This document shows, piece by piece, positions 1-8,513 of a stretch of 64,000 nt of DNA. The stretch spans positions 1-64,000 of the forward strand of contig CAZLCX010000001.1 in the NCBI GenBank assembly GCA_964558325.1, read 5' to 3'. The stretch's first letter is position 1. Each line of letters begins with the position of its first letter. The DNA comes from Halonatronomonas sp964558325 (GTDB lineage Bacteria; Bacillota; Halanaerobiia; Halanaerobiales; Halarsenatibacteraceae). The translations under genes were made by a program, and so were the position numbers. The notes below the pieces were generated by a model. That model saw only the letters and a list, made by a program, of their open reading frames with translations, searched no databases and was not told where the DNA came from.

Positions 1-79
1 AAAACAAATAAGTCTTATTAATTAGCAGGAGTTAATCTAAATATCGAGAATAATATAAGCAGTGAAAGGAGAATTAGCT

Positions 80-1507
80 ATGAATAAAAACCAACTTTTA
101 CGCCGTTTACCGGCGGTAAACGATATAATTAAACATCAAAAAGCAGATCAATTAACAGAAGAATATAATCGTGATCTCATAATCCAGGGCATTCGGGATG
201 AACTGGAATATCAGCGCCGTAACCTTTTAAAATTGATTGCCAGGGAGCAGTTTCAGCAGGCTGAAGCAGAAGTTAAATCCCTAACTGTAGAAAAACTTCT
301 TGCTAATATAGCCAGTAACTTAGAGAAAGAATTTAGACCCCAGCTGGCTCCAGTAGTTAATGCAACTGGAGTTATAGTCCATACCAACCTGGGCCGCTCT
401 CTCCTGTCAAAGGAAGCCAGAGAGATGGTTGAGATGGTGGCCAGCCATTATAATACCTTAGAGATAGATAGAAATACCGGAGAGAGAGGTTCCCGTTATG
501 ATAATGTAGAAGAGCTAATCTGCCGGCTGACTGGAGCTGAAGCAGCCTTTGTTGTCAATAATAACGCTGCAGCAGTCCTCCTTGCCATCTCAACCTTTGC
601 CTCAGGCAGGGAGATTATTATTTCCAGAGGCGAGCTGATTGAAATCGGCGGATCCTTTAGAATTCCATCAGTTATGGAGCAGGGAGGAGCCGATTTAGTG
701 GAAGTAGGCACCACCAATAAAGTTTATCTTGATGATTATGCCAGGGAGATCAACGAAAATACCGGGATGTTACTTAAAGTTCATACCAGCAATTATAAAG
801 TAGTTGGTTTTACTGAAGAAGTTGGCCTGGATGAATTAGTCCAGTTAGGCCATAAGCATGATATCCCGGTACTTGATGATCTTGGCAGCGGAGTCTTTCT
901 TGATATGACAGAATTTGGTTTAGAAAGAGAGCCAACTGTTGCTGAAAGAGTCAAAGCCGGCGGTGATATTGTAACTTTCAGCGGAGATAAGATTCTAGGA
1001 GGTCCCCAGGCTGGAATTATTGTCGGCCGGAAAGAACTAATTGAAAAGATGAAAAAACATCCATTGACCAGAGCTGTCCGGGTTGATAAATATACACTAG
1101 CTGCCCTGGAGGGAACCCTTAAAGCCTATCTCAGGCCAGAGACTGTAATCGAAAAAATTCCAACCCTGAATATGTTAAGCCTTGATCAGGATGACTTAAA
1201 AGAGCCGGCAGAAAAGCTGCAGGCGTCCCTGGAAGAGATTCTCCCCCAGAGAACAGACTGTCAGATTGAAGAAGATATCTCTCGAGTTGGCGGAGGAGCC
1301 TATCCTTTATCTGAGCTGCCAACCCTAACAGTGACAGTAGCCTGGCCTGAAGTTGGAGCTTCAGAGCTGGCTTCAGCTCTTAGAGCCCATTATCCTCCAG
1401 TTTTTACCAGAATCAGAGATGAGAAGTTGATCATTGATTTAAGAACATTACAGGAAGGCGACCAGGAAATCATTATCGATGCCTTTAAAGAGCTGGAGGT
1501 CAGTTAA
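80..1507 (+). CDS. selA: L-seryl-tRNA(Sec) selenium transferase SelA
   Basis: PLP enzyme that converts Ser-tRNA(Sec) to Sec-tRNA(Sec) using selenophosphate, in the cytoplasm. The protein is about 475 residues, the normal SelA length. It shows the N-terminal 'RRLPAVNDII' motif, 'NATGVIVHTNLGRS', a fold-type I core ('RGELIEIGGSFRIP'), and the PLP-lysine motif 'FSGDKILGGPQAG'. I chose the ATG at 80 because AAAGGAGA at 64-71 is a good ribosome binding site for it; an in-frame GTG at 62 overlaps that site. The selB start follows one base after the stop, so the two are translated as an operon. Identity is firm. Confidence 0.97.
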   Translation: MNKNQLLRRLPAVNDIIKHQKADQLTEEYNRDLIIQGIRDELEYQRRNLLKLIAREQFQQAEAEVKSLTVEKLLANIASNLEKEFRPQLAPVVNATGVIVHTNLGRSLLSKEAREMVEMVASHYNTLEIDRNTGERGSRYDNVEELICRLTGAEAAFVVNNNAAAVLLAISTFASGREIIISRGELIEIGGSFRIPSVMEQGGADLVEVGTTNKVYLDDYAREINENTGMLLKVHTSNYKVVGFTEEVGLDELVQLGHKHDIPVLDDLGSGVFLDMTEFGLEREPTVAERVKAGGDIVTFSGDKILGGPQAGIIVGRKELIEKMKKHPLTRAVRVDKYTLAALEGTLKAYLRPETVIEKIPTLNMLSLDQDDLKEPAEKLQASLEEILPQRTDCQIEEDISRVGGGAYPLSELPTLTVTVAWPEVGASELASALRAHYPPVFTRIRDEKLIIDLRTLQEGDQEIIIDAFKELEVS

Positions 1508-1508
1508 T

Positions 1509-3422
1509 ATGAAACAGAAAAACATTATTGTTGGTACAGCAGGTCATATTGACCATGGCAAGACAACATTAATCGGAGCCTTAACCGGTGCCGATACTGA
1601 TCGGTTGAAAGAAGAAAAAGAGAGAGGGATTTCCATTGATCTCGGTTTTACCGGGTTTGATCTCTCAGATGAGATCCATGCCGGAATCATAGATGTACCT
1701 GGCCATGAGAAATTTATCAAGAATATGCTGGCCGGAGCGGCTGGAGTAGACCTGGCCCTGTTAGTTATTGCAGCAGACGAAGGGATCATGCCCCAGACCA
1801 GAGAACATCTGGCCATCCTGGAGCTCCTCCAGGTGAAATACGGCGTAGTTGCAATCACCAAGGCCGATAAAGTCGAATCAGACTGGCTGGAACTGGTAGT
1901 TGAAGATGCCAGAGAGCAGCTAGGCGATAGTTTCCTAAAAGACGCCCCTTTTGTTCCAGTTTCGGCAATTGTAGGTACCGGACTTGATAAATTAGAAGAA
2001 GCCCTCCTAGAAGAGGCCAAAAAAATACCTGGCAAAGATGAATCAAGTAATGTCTATCTACCGATAGACCGGGTCTTTACAATGTCAGGCTTTGGAACGG
2101 TTATTACCGGAACCCTGGTTAGCGGCACCCTGGAAACAGGCAGCCAGATGTTAATCTACCCGGATAAAGATGAAGCCAGAATTAGAAGTATCCAGGTCCA
2201 TAATGAAAAGGTTGAGGCTGCCTATCCTGGGGAAAGAACCGGGGTTAACCTGGCAGGTATTGATAAGGAAGATATTGAGCGAGGCGATGTCCTGGCCACC
2301 CCAGGCAGTCTAATTGCAACCTCCAGGCTCGATGGCCGGGTTAAACTGCTGCCATCATCACCGATGGTTCTTGAAAATGACACCAGAATTCGCTTTCATA
2401 TTGGGGCCAGAGAGGTATTGGGCAGAGCCTATTTGATTGATAAAGAAGAAATCCTGCCAGGAGAATCAGGGCTGGTCCAGTTCCGCTTAGAGGAGACAAT
2501 CGTCTCCCGGTTTAAAGAAAACTTTGTAATCAGGCGGTATTCACCGATGATAACTATTGGCGGAGGTAAAGTTCTGGAAAACTCACCGCCGAGACGAAAG
2601 CACCATGATTCTGCAGCTATTGAAGAGCTAAAAATTAAAGAGAGCGGGACTCCAGCTGAAAGAGTAGAACTTACCTTAAGACTGGCTGGCAGACCTCTAA
2701 GGATTGATGATTTAATAGAGAAGACAGGACTTTCAGAAGCAGAGATCAATAATTTACTGCAAGAATTAATCGCATCAGGTCAGGTATATGAACTTGCAAA
2801 ATATCAAAAGCCAGGTTACCTGGCAGCAGAACCAAAAGAGGCTGTCTTAAATGAAATGGTAGAGATAACAAAAAAATATCATCAGAAACAGCCATTACGG
2901 CCAGGGATCAGCAGGGCGGAATTGAGATCCAGCCTTTCAGTTGAGCTTAATACAAATGAATTTAATCAACTGGCAGAGGAACTGGAAGAAGCAGGGAAAC
3001 TTGAACTTTCTCAGAAGTATATCAAAGAGGCAGGTTTTCAGGTTGAATTTACTGGCAGGGCAGCTGAGATAAAGGAAGGTGCTCTTAAACTTTTTGCCGA
3101 AAATAAGTTTAGCCCACCGGAGGTTCCAGACCTGGCTGAAGCTTTAAATGAAAATGATCAAAAATTAATCAGAGAAGTTATTGGAGCTTTAGAGGAAGAG
3201 GGCATTTTAATCCGATTGACAGAAGACCTTTATTTCACAGAAGAGGCAGTTGCTGAAGCAGAAAAAATGATAAAGGAATTCTTTTTGCAAAATGAAAGCC
3301 TTGAGTTAAGCCAGTTTAGAGATATAATTGGTAGCAGCAGGAAATATGCCCTGCCTTTGCTGGAATATTTTGATGAGCAGGGTTTAACCTATCGAGAAGG
3401 CGATAAAAGATATCTAAAATAA
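1509..3422 (+). CDS. selB: Selenocysteine-specific elongation factor SelB
   Basis: GTPase that carries Sec-tRNA(Sec) to the ribosome at UGA codons followed by a SECIS hairpin. The G motifs are visible: G1 'GHIDHGKTT', G3 'DVPGHEKF' and G4 'TKAD'. Domains II and III follow, then a long C-terminal half made of winged-helix repeats that bind SECIS RNA. The length of 637 residues fits the family. The start is the ATG at 1509, one base after the selA stop; an upstream in-frame start would lie inside selA. A tRNA-Sec gene follows about 120 bases downstream. Identity is firm. Confidence 0.97.
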   Translation: MKQKNIIVGTAGHIDHGKTTLIGALTGADTDRLKEEKERGISIDLGFTGFDLSDEIHAGIIDVPGHEKFIKNMLAGAAGVDLALLVIAADEGIMPQTREHLAILELLQVKYGVVAITKADKVESDWLELVVEDAREQLGDSFLKDAPFVPVSAIVGTGLDKLEEALLEEAKKIPGKDESSNVYLPIDRVFTMSGFGTVITGTLVSGTLETGSQMLIYPDKDEARIRSIQVHNEKVEAAYPGERTGVNLAGIDKEDIERGDVLATPGSLIATSRLDGRVKLLPSSPMVLENDTRIRFHIGAREVLGRAYLIDKEEILPGESGLVQFRLEETIVSRFKENFVIRRYSPMITIGGGKVLENSPPRRKHHDSAAIEELKIKESGTPAERVELTLRLAGRPLRIDDLIEKTGLSEAEINNLLQELIASGQVYELAKYQKPGYLAAEPKEAVLNEMVEITKKYHQKQPLRPGISRAELRSSLSVELNTNEFNQLAEELEEAGKLELSQKYIKEAGFQVEFTGRAAEIKEGALKLFAENKFSPPEVPDLAEALNENDQKLIREVIGALEEEGILIRLTEDLYFTEEAVAEAEKMIKEFFLQNESLELSQFRDIIGSSRKYALPLLEYFDEQGLTYREGDKRYLK

Positions 3423-3497
3423 CTTTTATGAGCTAGCAGGAGTTTTATAAGTCAGAAGCTTTTAAATCAGAACTTAAGGAATTTATAATCCAGAAGC

Positions 3498-3526
3498 TTT
3501 ACAATCATAGCTTAATATATTATAAT
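3498..3526 (+). promoter_or_regulatory. Promoter of the tRNA-Sec gene
   Basis: TTTACA at 3498-3503 and TATAAT at 3521-3526 are separated by 17 bases, a near-consensus sigma-70 type promoter. It would start transcription just ahead of the tRNA at 3540, so selC need not depend on read-through from selAB. Inferred from sequence only. Confidence 0.6.
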
Positions 3527-3539
3527 ATAAGAGGTTAGC

Positions 3540-3638
3540 GGGAATGGCTGGGTCCATGGTGGACTCCACGGACTTCAAATCCGCTGGCGGGCCGGGTAGC
3601 CGGTCTGTGGTGGGTTCGATTCCCACACATTCCCGCCA
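3540..3638 (+). tRNA. selC: tRNA-Sec (anticodon UCA)
   Basis: The anticodon loop is CTTCAAA, giving UCA, which reads UGA as selenocysteine. The structure has the tRNA-Sec hallmarks: a long acceptor arm (GGGAATGG opposite ACATTCCC, last pair imperfect), a six-base-pair D stem (GGGTCC opposite GGACTC), a long variable arm, a T arm GTGGG-TTCGATT-CCCAC, discriminator G and an encoded CCA. At 99 nt it is longer than ordinary tRNAs. It lies directly after selA-selB. The exact 5' end could be off by one base. Confidence 0.95.
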
Positions 3639-3661
3639 AAATTATCTTTAAGAAATTTAAA

Positions 3662-3696
3662 ACCCTCTGGTATTATAATACCAGAGGGTCTTTTTT
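3662..3696 (+). terminator. Rho-independent terminator after selC
   Basis: A perfect 12-bp stem (3662-3673 with 3678-3689) with a 4-base loop is followed by a T run at 3691-3696. It ends the sel cluster and may also serve the convergent htpX. Confidence 0.85.
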
Positions 3697-3728
3697 ATCT
3701 ATTCAGATTTAATAATTAAAATCATAAT

Positions 3729-4571
3729 TTAGCTCTTTAAACCTTCTAATTTGGCGATTCTGTCTTCAGTGGTCGGATGGGTACTAAATAATTTAGTCAT
3801 ACCCTCACCAGAGAGTGGATTGATAATAAACATATGGGAAGTAGCTTCATTTACTTCCATAGGATTACCTTTAGCCTGTCGTTCCATCTTTCTTAAGGCG
3901 TTGGCCAGGCCATCTGGGTTACCGGTAATTCCAGCAGCAGATTCATCTGCTTTATATTCCCTGGTTCTTGAGATTGCCATTTTTACAACTAAAGCGGCCA
4001 GTGGTGCAAAGATGATTGCCAGCAGTTGAACCAGCATGGCAAGTCCACCACCTGAACTGTTTCTCCGGCCACCAAAAATCATTCTGAACCGGCCAATTCT
4101 GGCCATAAAAGCCAGAGCACCAGCCATCACAGCAGCTAAAGTACTGATTAAGGTATCTCTATTTTTAATATGGGAAAGCTCATGGGCAATAACGCCCTCA
4201 AGTTCATCTTTATCCAGCAATTTAATAATACCCTCAGTTAAAGCAATAGCTGAATTTTTAGGGTTTCGACCAGTGGCAAAAGCATTCGGCTGACTGGAAG
4301 GGGTAACATAAACCTTCGGCATTGGCAGCCCGGCTTTGTCACTTAAATCTTTTATAATTTTATGAAGTTTAGGGGCTTCCTCTTCGGTTAGTGGCCGGGA
4401 TTTGGTCATTTTGATAGCCAGTTTGTCGCTGAACCAGTAACTAAAGAAATTTAAGATAAGTGCAAAGCCAAAGGCCATAATTAGACCAGATTCACCGCCG
4501 AGCACTCCACCAAATACAATAAGCACAACTGTTAAGATTGCCATTAATAGAAATGTCTTTAAATGATACAT
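3729..4571 (-). CDS. htpX: Membrane metalloprotease HtpX (M48 family)
   Basis: Zinc endopeptidase of the inner membrane that degrades misfolded membrane proteins. The protein has two N-terminal membrane segments, the zinc motif HEXXH in 'VIAHELSHIKNRD', a second hydrophobic region around 'IGRFR...LLAIIFAPLAALVVKMAIS', and the third zinc ligand region 'SRTREYKADESAA'. The length of 280 residues is typical. A good AGGTGA site precedes the ATG at 4571. It is divergent from the CC-motif/MoxR operon and convergent with selC. A housekeeping stress role is known for the family; regulation is not visible here. Confidence 0.95.
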   Translation of the reverse strand: MYHLKTFLLMAILTVVLIVFGGVLGGESGLIMAFGFALILNFFSYWFSDKLAIKMTKSRPLTEEEAPKLHKIIKDLSDKAGLPMPKVYVTPSSQPNAFATGRNPKNSAIALTEGIIKLLDKDELEGVIAHELSHIKNRDTLISTLAAVMAGALAFMARIGRFRMIFGGRRNSSGGGLAMLVQLLAIIFAPLAALVVKMAISRTREYKADESAAGITGNPDGLANALRKMERQAKGNPMEVNEATSHMFIINPLSGEGMTKLFSTHPTTEDRIAKLEGLKS

Positions 4572-4667
4572 TTTGATTTCACCTCTTTCTATCTTTACTT
4601 ATTTAATTTTAACTTATTTTCAAAGATTCTGCAAGTCCCAGAGGATTAGATTAAGGGGGTTTATAAG

Positions 4668-4976
4668 ATGGAAATTGAAATTACCCAGGAGGCAAAGGAG
4701 TATCTAAAAGAAAATGGGGAGGCAATAGTGCTTTATCGGGGCAAGATAACAGCCTGCTGTCTATCAAGAACTGTTGGTCCTAAAAATGCCAGGACCCCGG
4801 TTCAGGTTCAGTTAATCAAAAATATAGCTGAAGAAAACCTTGATGATTTGGAAACTTTCAAGGAAGAAGGGATTACCATCTATACCCAGCCTGGCCTTCT
4901 TGAAGAAGAGATCTCAGGAAAACTGGTCGTTGACAGCCTCTTTTTTATTAAAAAGATCTCATTTGAAGAAAACTAA
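4668..4976 (+). CDS. Small CC-motif protein, possible Cys form of a (seleno)protein family
   Basis: A 102-residue soluble protein with adjacent cysteines at residues 30-31 in 'RGKITACCLSR'. This arrangement recalls the small Firmicutes families in which one residue of the CC pair is selenocysteine in some species; I make that link from memory. Here both positions are Cys codons and no in-frame UGA occurs. It is followed 15 bases later by a MoxR ATPase gene, so it is probably the first gene of that operon. It lies 1 kb from selA-selB-selC, which may be chance. Function is unknown; a thiol or metal role is a guess. Confidence 0.6.
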   Translation: MEIEITQEAKEYLKENGEAIVLYRGKITACCLSRTVGPKNARTPVQVQLIKNIAEENLDDLETFKEEGITIYTQPGLLEEEISGKLVVDSLFFIKKISFEEN

Positions 4977-4991
4977 TATAAGGAGACGATT

Positions 4992-5930
4992 ATGCATACA
5001 GAAATTAAAAAAATCAGTGACAATATTGGCAAGGTAATTTTTGGTAAGGAAGATGTTGTGGAAATGATGTTAGTGGCAATCTTAGCCCAGGGTCATATTC
5101 TCTTTGATGATGTTCCTGGGATCGGGAAGACCAGACTGGCCAATTCCCTGGCCCGTTCTCTGGGTGTCAAATTTTCAAGGATCCAGTTCACCCCGGACCT
5201 CCAGCCAGCAGATGTGACCGGTCTCTATTTCTATAATCAAAAAGAAAATGAATTTTCTTTTCGGCCAGGTCCTATCGAAACAAATATTTTACTGGCAGAT
5301 GAGATCAATAGAGCTGTCCCCAGGACCCAGTCCAGCCTCCTGGAAGTCATGGAAGAGAGGCAGGTTACTGTTGAGGGTACAACCAGAGAATTAGAAGAAC
5401 CATTCCTGGTAGTTGCCACCCAGAACCCGGTAGAACTGGAGGGGACCTTTCCCTTACCTGAAGCCCAGCTTGATCGCTTTCTCTTTAAACTAAAGGTCGG
5501 TTATCCCTCAAAAGAGGTAGAGGTTGAGATCCTGGATAAATACCAGCAGGAGGATCCTTTTTTCAGCCTGGAACCTGTAATTGAGAAGGAGACAATAGTT
5601 GAACTCCAGCAGCAGGTTAAAGATGTCAAAATATCTTCAGATATGAAAAAATATATAACAGCTCTAGTTAGAGCAACCAGAAAGAAGGAAAATGTTGAAT
5701 TAGGTCTTAGTCCCAGGGCTTCCCTTGCTATAATGCGGTCAAGTATGGCCAGGGCCTTAATCCAGGATCGAGATTTTGTGATTCCTGATGATATCCAGGC
5801 AGTCTTTCCACCGGCAGCAGGTCACAGGATCCTGCTTAAAGAGCAGGCCAATCTCAGAGGATTAAAAGCAGAGAGAATTATCAGAGAGGTTCTCCAGGAA
5901 ATTGCAGTTCCAGTCGAAGGAGAGGAATAA
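4992..5930 (+). CDS. MoxR-family AAA+ ATPase
   Basis: AAA+ ATPase of the MoxR group, thought to act as a chaperone that matures or assembles partner proteins. Visible motifs are Walker A 'DDVPGIGKTRLA', Walker B 'ILLADEINRA' and the sensor region 'VVATQNPVELEGTFPLPEAQLDRFLF'. The length of 312 residues is typical. The start is an ATG with AAGGAGA upstream. It sits in the usual MoxR-DUF58-TgpA-like gene order, with the next start two bases after its stop, so the three proteins probably form one membrane-associated system. The substrate is not evident. Confidence 0.93.
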   Translation: MHTEIKKISDNIGKVIFGKEDVVEMMLVAILAQGHILFDDVPGIGKTRLANSLARSLGVKFSRIQFTPDLQPADVTGLYFYNQKENEFSFRPGPIETNILLADEINRAVPRTQSSLLEVMEERQVTVEGTTRELEEPFLVVATQNPVELEGTFPLPEAQLDRFLFKLKVGYPSKEVEVEILDKYQQEDPFFSLEPVIEKETIVELQQQVKDVKISSDMKKYITALVRATRKKENVELGLSPRASLAIMRSSMARALIQDRDFVIPDDIQAVFPPAAGHRILLKEQANLRGLKAERIIREVLQEIAVPVEGEE

Positions 5931-5931
5931 T

Positions 5932-7149
5932 GTGAAGAACCGCCTCATCTTCTGGATTTTAATATTTCTTGCGATGACGGTTTACGGCATTAGAGTTGGC
6001 AGTACAGCTTTGATTTCGGCAGCTCTCCTGGCAGCAAGTTTAATCTTTATTGCCTATCAGTGGAATCATTTTTCCCTGGCTAAATTATCAGTTGAGATAG
6101 ATCTAACAGATAAAAAAATCTTTGCCGGCGAGGAGACAGAATTTAATCTCCATCTAATTAATGCCAAGATACTGCCTGTCTTCTGGTTAACTGTCCAGTT
6201 TCATTTTCGCAAAGGAATGAACCTGATCGGCGGTAAAAAATCAAGCTCATTACCAGGTAATAGAGATCTTTTCTTTGATAAATTCAATCTAAGTCTTTAT
6301 CAGAAATTAAACCGCCATTACAGGGTTAAGCCTGAAGCAAGGGGGGCCTATCATCTTGGCCAGGGACTGATTGAATCAGAAGGGTTTATCGGTCTTTTCA
6401 GTCAGCAACAGAGCCTTTCTAAATCTCTTGAGTTATTGGTCTATCCCCAGATTTATCCAGTGGATGACCAGGTAATAACCAGACTTTTTGCCAGAGGTGA
6501 AAAAATGACCGATGGCTGGATAATGGTCGATCCAATAAATCGGGCCGGAGTTAGGGATTATCAGCCTTCTGATCAGCGAAAACAGATTAACTGGAAAGTA
6601 TCAGCCAGGCACCAACAGCTTAAATCTGATATCTATCATCCTTCAAAAGCTGGAGAGATAGAAATTATTTTAGATATCAGGACAGCTGATAGGAGCTGGG
6701 AGGGAATAGATAAAGAGCAACTGGAGATTGCCTATTCACTGGCTGGTTCACTGGCCAGGCAGTTTTTAAGTAAAGGAATTGAGGTCGGTTTTCTCAGTAA
6801 TGGACAGACCCAAATTGGTGAAGGTTCAAGAATTGAACCAGCCAAACATCCTGGCCAATTAGAAGAGATCTTAACTGCTCTGGCCTATCTTAAACCGGTC
6901 TTTCGGAGGTCAGTTTCAGAATATGCCTATAAATTGCAGCAGGGGGCAGATAAACTAATTATCACTACCTACCCTCAGGGACTTGAGCTAAACCGCTACT
7001 TTTCAAGCAAAGGCCAGGGTAAGAGCTGGCAGATTATTGTTGGCAAAATGAATCAGACTGAAGCTAACAGCACACTCCAATTACCAGGTTGGTCAGCCAG
7101 TTTAATAGGAGGTGAAAGGGATCAAAAATTTAAATTTAAACCGCTATAA
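5932..7149 (+). CDS. DUF58 domain membrane protein
   Basis: A 405-residue protein with two N-terminal membrane helices (about residues 4-40), a beta-rich middle, and the C-terminal DUF58 region with its signature 'GVRDYQPSDQRKQINW' followed by a von Willebrand-like fold ('EIEIILDIRTADRSW'). I prefer the GTG at 5932, which follows AAGGAGAGG and lies just after the moxR stop, over an ATG at 5902 inside moxR. Family members are encoded with MoxR ATPases and are assumed partners. Molecular function is unknown. Confidence 0.88.
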   Translation: MKNRLIFWILIFLAMTVYGIRVGSTALISAALLAASLIFIAYQWNHFSLAKLSVEIDLTDKKIFAGEETEFNLHLINAKILPVFWLTVQFHFRKGMNLIGGKKSSSLPGNRDLFFDKFNLSLYQKLNRHYRVKPEARGAYHLGQGLIESEGFIGLFSQQQSLSKSLELLVYPQIYPVDDQVITRLFARGEKMTDGWIMVDPINRAGVRDYQPSDQRKQINWKVSARHQQLKSDIYHPSKAGEIEIILDIRTADRSWEGIDKEQLEIAYSLAGSLARQFLSKGIEVGFLSNGQTQIGEGSRIEPAKHPGQLEEILTALAYLKPVFRRSVSEYAYKLQQGADKLIITTYPQGLELNRYFSSKGQGKSWQIIVGKMNQTEANSTLQLPGWSASLIGGERDQKFKFKPL

Positions 7150-8455
7150 GCTATTAAATATACTGTTTAATGCCGGTATCTGGTACTTGATTTTAAGGGA
7201 GCCAGCTGCTATCTATGCCCGGGATATTTTAGATTTCAGTTTTAACCTTCAGGTTGAAAGCTGGCTGGTGGCCTTTCTATTTATAGCCGGGCTCTGGGCT
7301 GTGATTTCCAGAGAAATATATTTTGATCAGGGTTCAATTGTTGGCCTGGGTTATTTGTTTTTAATAACAGCCGGTTCAGCAGTTGCCTATTTTTTAAACT
7401 GGCATCTGGAATTATTCATACCCCTGGCAATTCTATTAACAGTAGTCTCTTTAAGACAGGCCTTTTATGGCAATAGGGTAGATTATAGCTCCGATATTCC
7501 CAGACTTACATTAATCTATTTATTTTCAATTCTGGTCTCATATAATTTTCAGGGGCAGGTCTTAATCTGGCAGATCTTATTATTCTTTATTTTAATACTT
7601 ACTCAGGCTGTAACAATTAAGATTGATAAGCAGCAATTAGGGAAAGGTTTTACTGCCAGTTATGGTCCTATAATCATATTTTTTCTTATAATGCTCTTTG
7701 CTGCAATAATCTTTGCTATTCCTTTTCAGCTGCCACTTTTAGCAGTGGCAGGGTCTATAGCTGGTCAGATTTATCAACTTATTCGTCCAGTCTTATATTA
7801 TTTCACAATGGCTATATTTTATCTTTTTTACCCTGTAATGCTATTTATCCGCTGGATCTTTTCTAATTTCATTTCTGAAGGTCAGGAAACTGAAGCCCAG
7901 TCTGATCCCAGGACACCTGAGGATAATGCAAAATATTTACAGAAGGCAATTGAAAGCCCTGATTTGCCACTGGCTGAAATTGTAACAGTTATTATCCTGA
8001 TAATTATAGGGATTTATCTGATTAAAAGGTTAACTAAAAGCGGAACAGATGATGATAATTATCTTTCAGAAGAGAGAGAAAGTCTTTCAGCACCTAAGAT
8101 GTTTATCAATGACCTGGGTAATCTCTGGAATAAAGTGACAGCTGGTCTGGGGCGGAACAAAAAGGCCCAGTATGATCTGAATCAGCCCTGTCAGGCAGTC
8201 CGCTATTATTATTATAAATTCAGTCAGCTGGCGGCACAGGATCTAATAAAAGAGAAGAATCTATCAGCCAGAGATTATAAAGATGAATTAATCTATAATG
8301 CTGGCTGGCAGGAGGAGCAGCCTGAATTAGATAATCTAATTTCTATCTATGAAAAGGCCAGGTATAAAGAAGAAGTTGATGATCAAGAAGTTGAGATTGC
8401 AGCCAGACTCTGGCAGCAGTTAAAAATAAAGAGAGAAAATAGAGCTAAAGATTAA
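7112..8455 (+). CDS. TgpA-like membrane protein without transglutaminase core (C-terminal DUF4129-like)
   Basis: A 447-residue protein with about six hydrophobic segments in residues 10-240, an acidic linker, another membrane helix near 285-305, and a soluble C-terminal region ('QPCQAVRYYYYKFSQLA...LSARDYKDEL') that resembles DUF4129. In the usual MoxR-DUF58 operon the third gene encodes a longer protein with a transglutaminase domain between these parts; I see no Cys-His-Asp core here. The start is uncertain: the GTG at 7112 overlaps AGGAGG at 7107-7112 and no other common start lies close by. It overlaps the DUF58 gene by 38 bases. Confidence 0.7.
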   Translation: MKGIKNLNLNRYKLLNILFNAGIWYLILREPAAIYARDILDFSFNLQVESWLVAFLFIAGLWAVISREIYFDQGSIVGLGYLFLITAGSAVAYFLNWHLELFIPLAILLTVVSLRQAFYGNRVDYSSDIPRLTLIYLFSILVSYNFQGQVLIWQILLFFILILTQAVTIKIDKQQLGKGFTASYGPIIIFFLIMLFAAIIFAIPFQLPLLAVAGSIAGQIYQLIRPVLYYFTMAIFYLFYPVMLFIRWIFSNFISEGQETEAQSDPRTPEDNAKYLQKAIESPDLPLAEIVTVIILIIIGIYLIKRLTKSGTDDDNYLSEERESLSAPKMFINDLGNLWNKVTAGLGRNKKAQYDLNQPCQAVRYYYYKFSQLAAQDLIKEKNLSARDYKDELIYNAGWQEEQPELDNLISIYEKARYKEEVDDQEVEIAARLWQQLKIKRENRAKD

Positions 8456-8482
8456 AAAAGCAGCAGGTAAATACCTGCTGCT
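8454..8482 (-). terminator. Terminator between convergent genes
   Basis: A 10-bp perfect stem (8459-8468 with 8473-8482) is followed on the minus strand by a run of six T. It suits the minus-strand ABC transporter operon best and may also stop the plus-strand operon. Confidence 0.7.
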
Positions 8483-8513
8483 AATTTTAGCTATTACTAT
8501 TTAGGTTGCTGGT

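Noticed and set aside
1544..2035. Long antisense open frame inside selB (and similar ones inside nifJ, htpX and guaB)
   Set aside because: These follow from codon bias of the real gene on the other strand; they lack ribosome binding sites and recognisable domains.
3430..3515. Repeated CAGAAGCTTT-like words upstream of tRNA-Sec
   Set aside because: Distances between copies are irregular (15 and 23 bases) and the copies are weak, so it is not grouped with the 11-bp arrays.
4668..4976. In-frame UGA selenoprotein
   Set aside because: Both residues of the CC motif are plain Cys codons and no in-frame UGA extends the gene.
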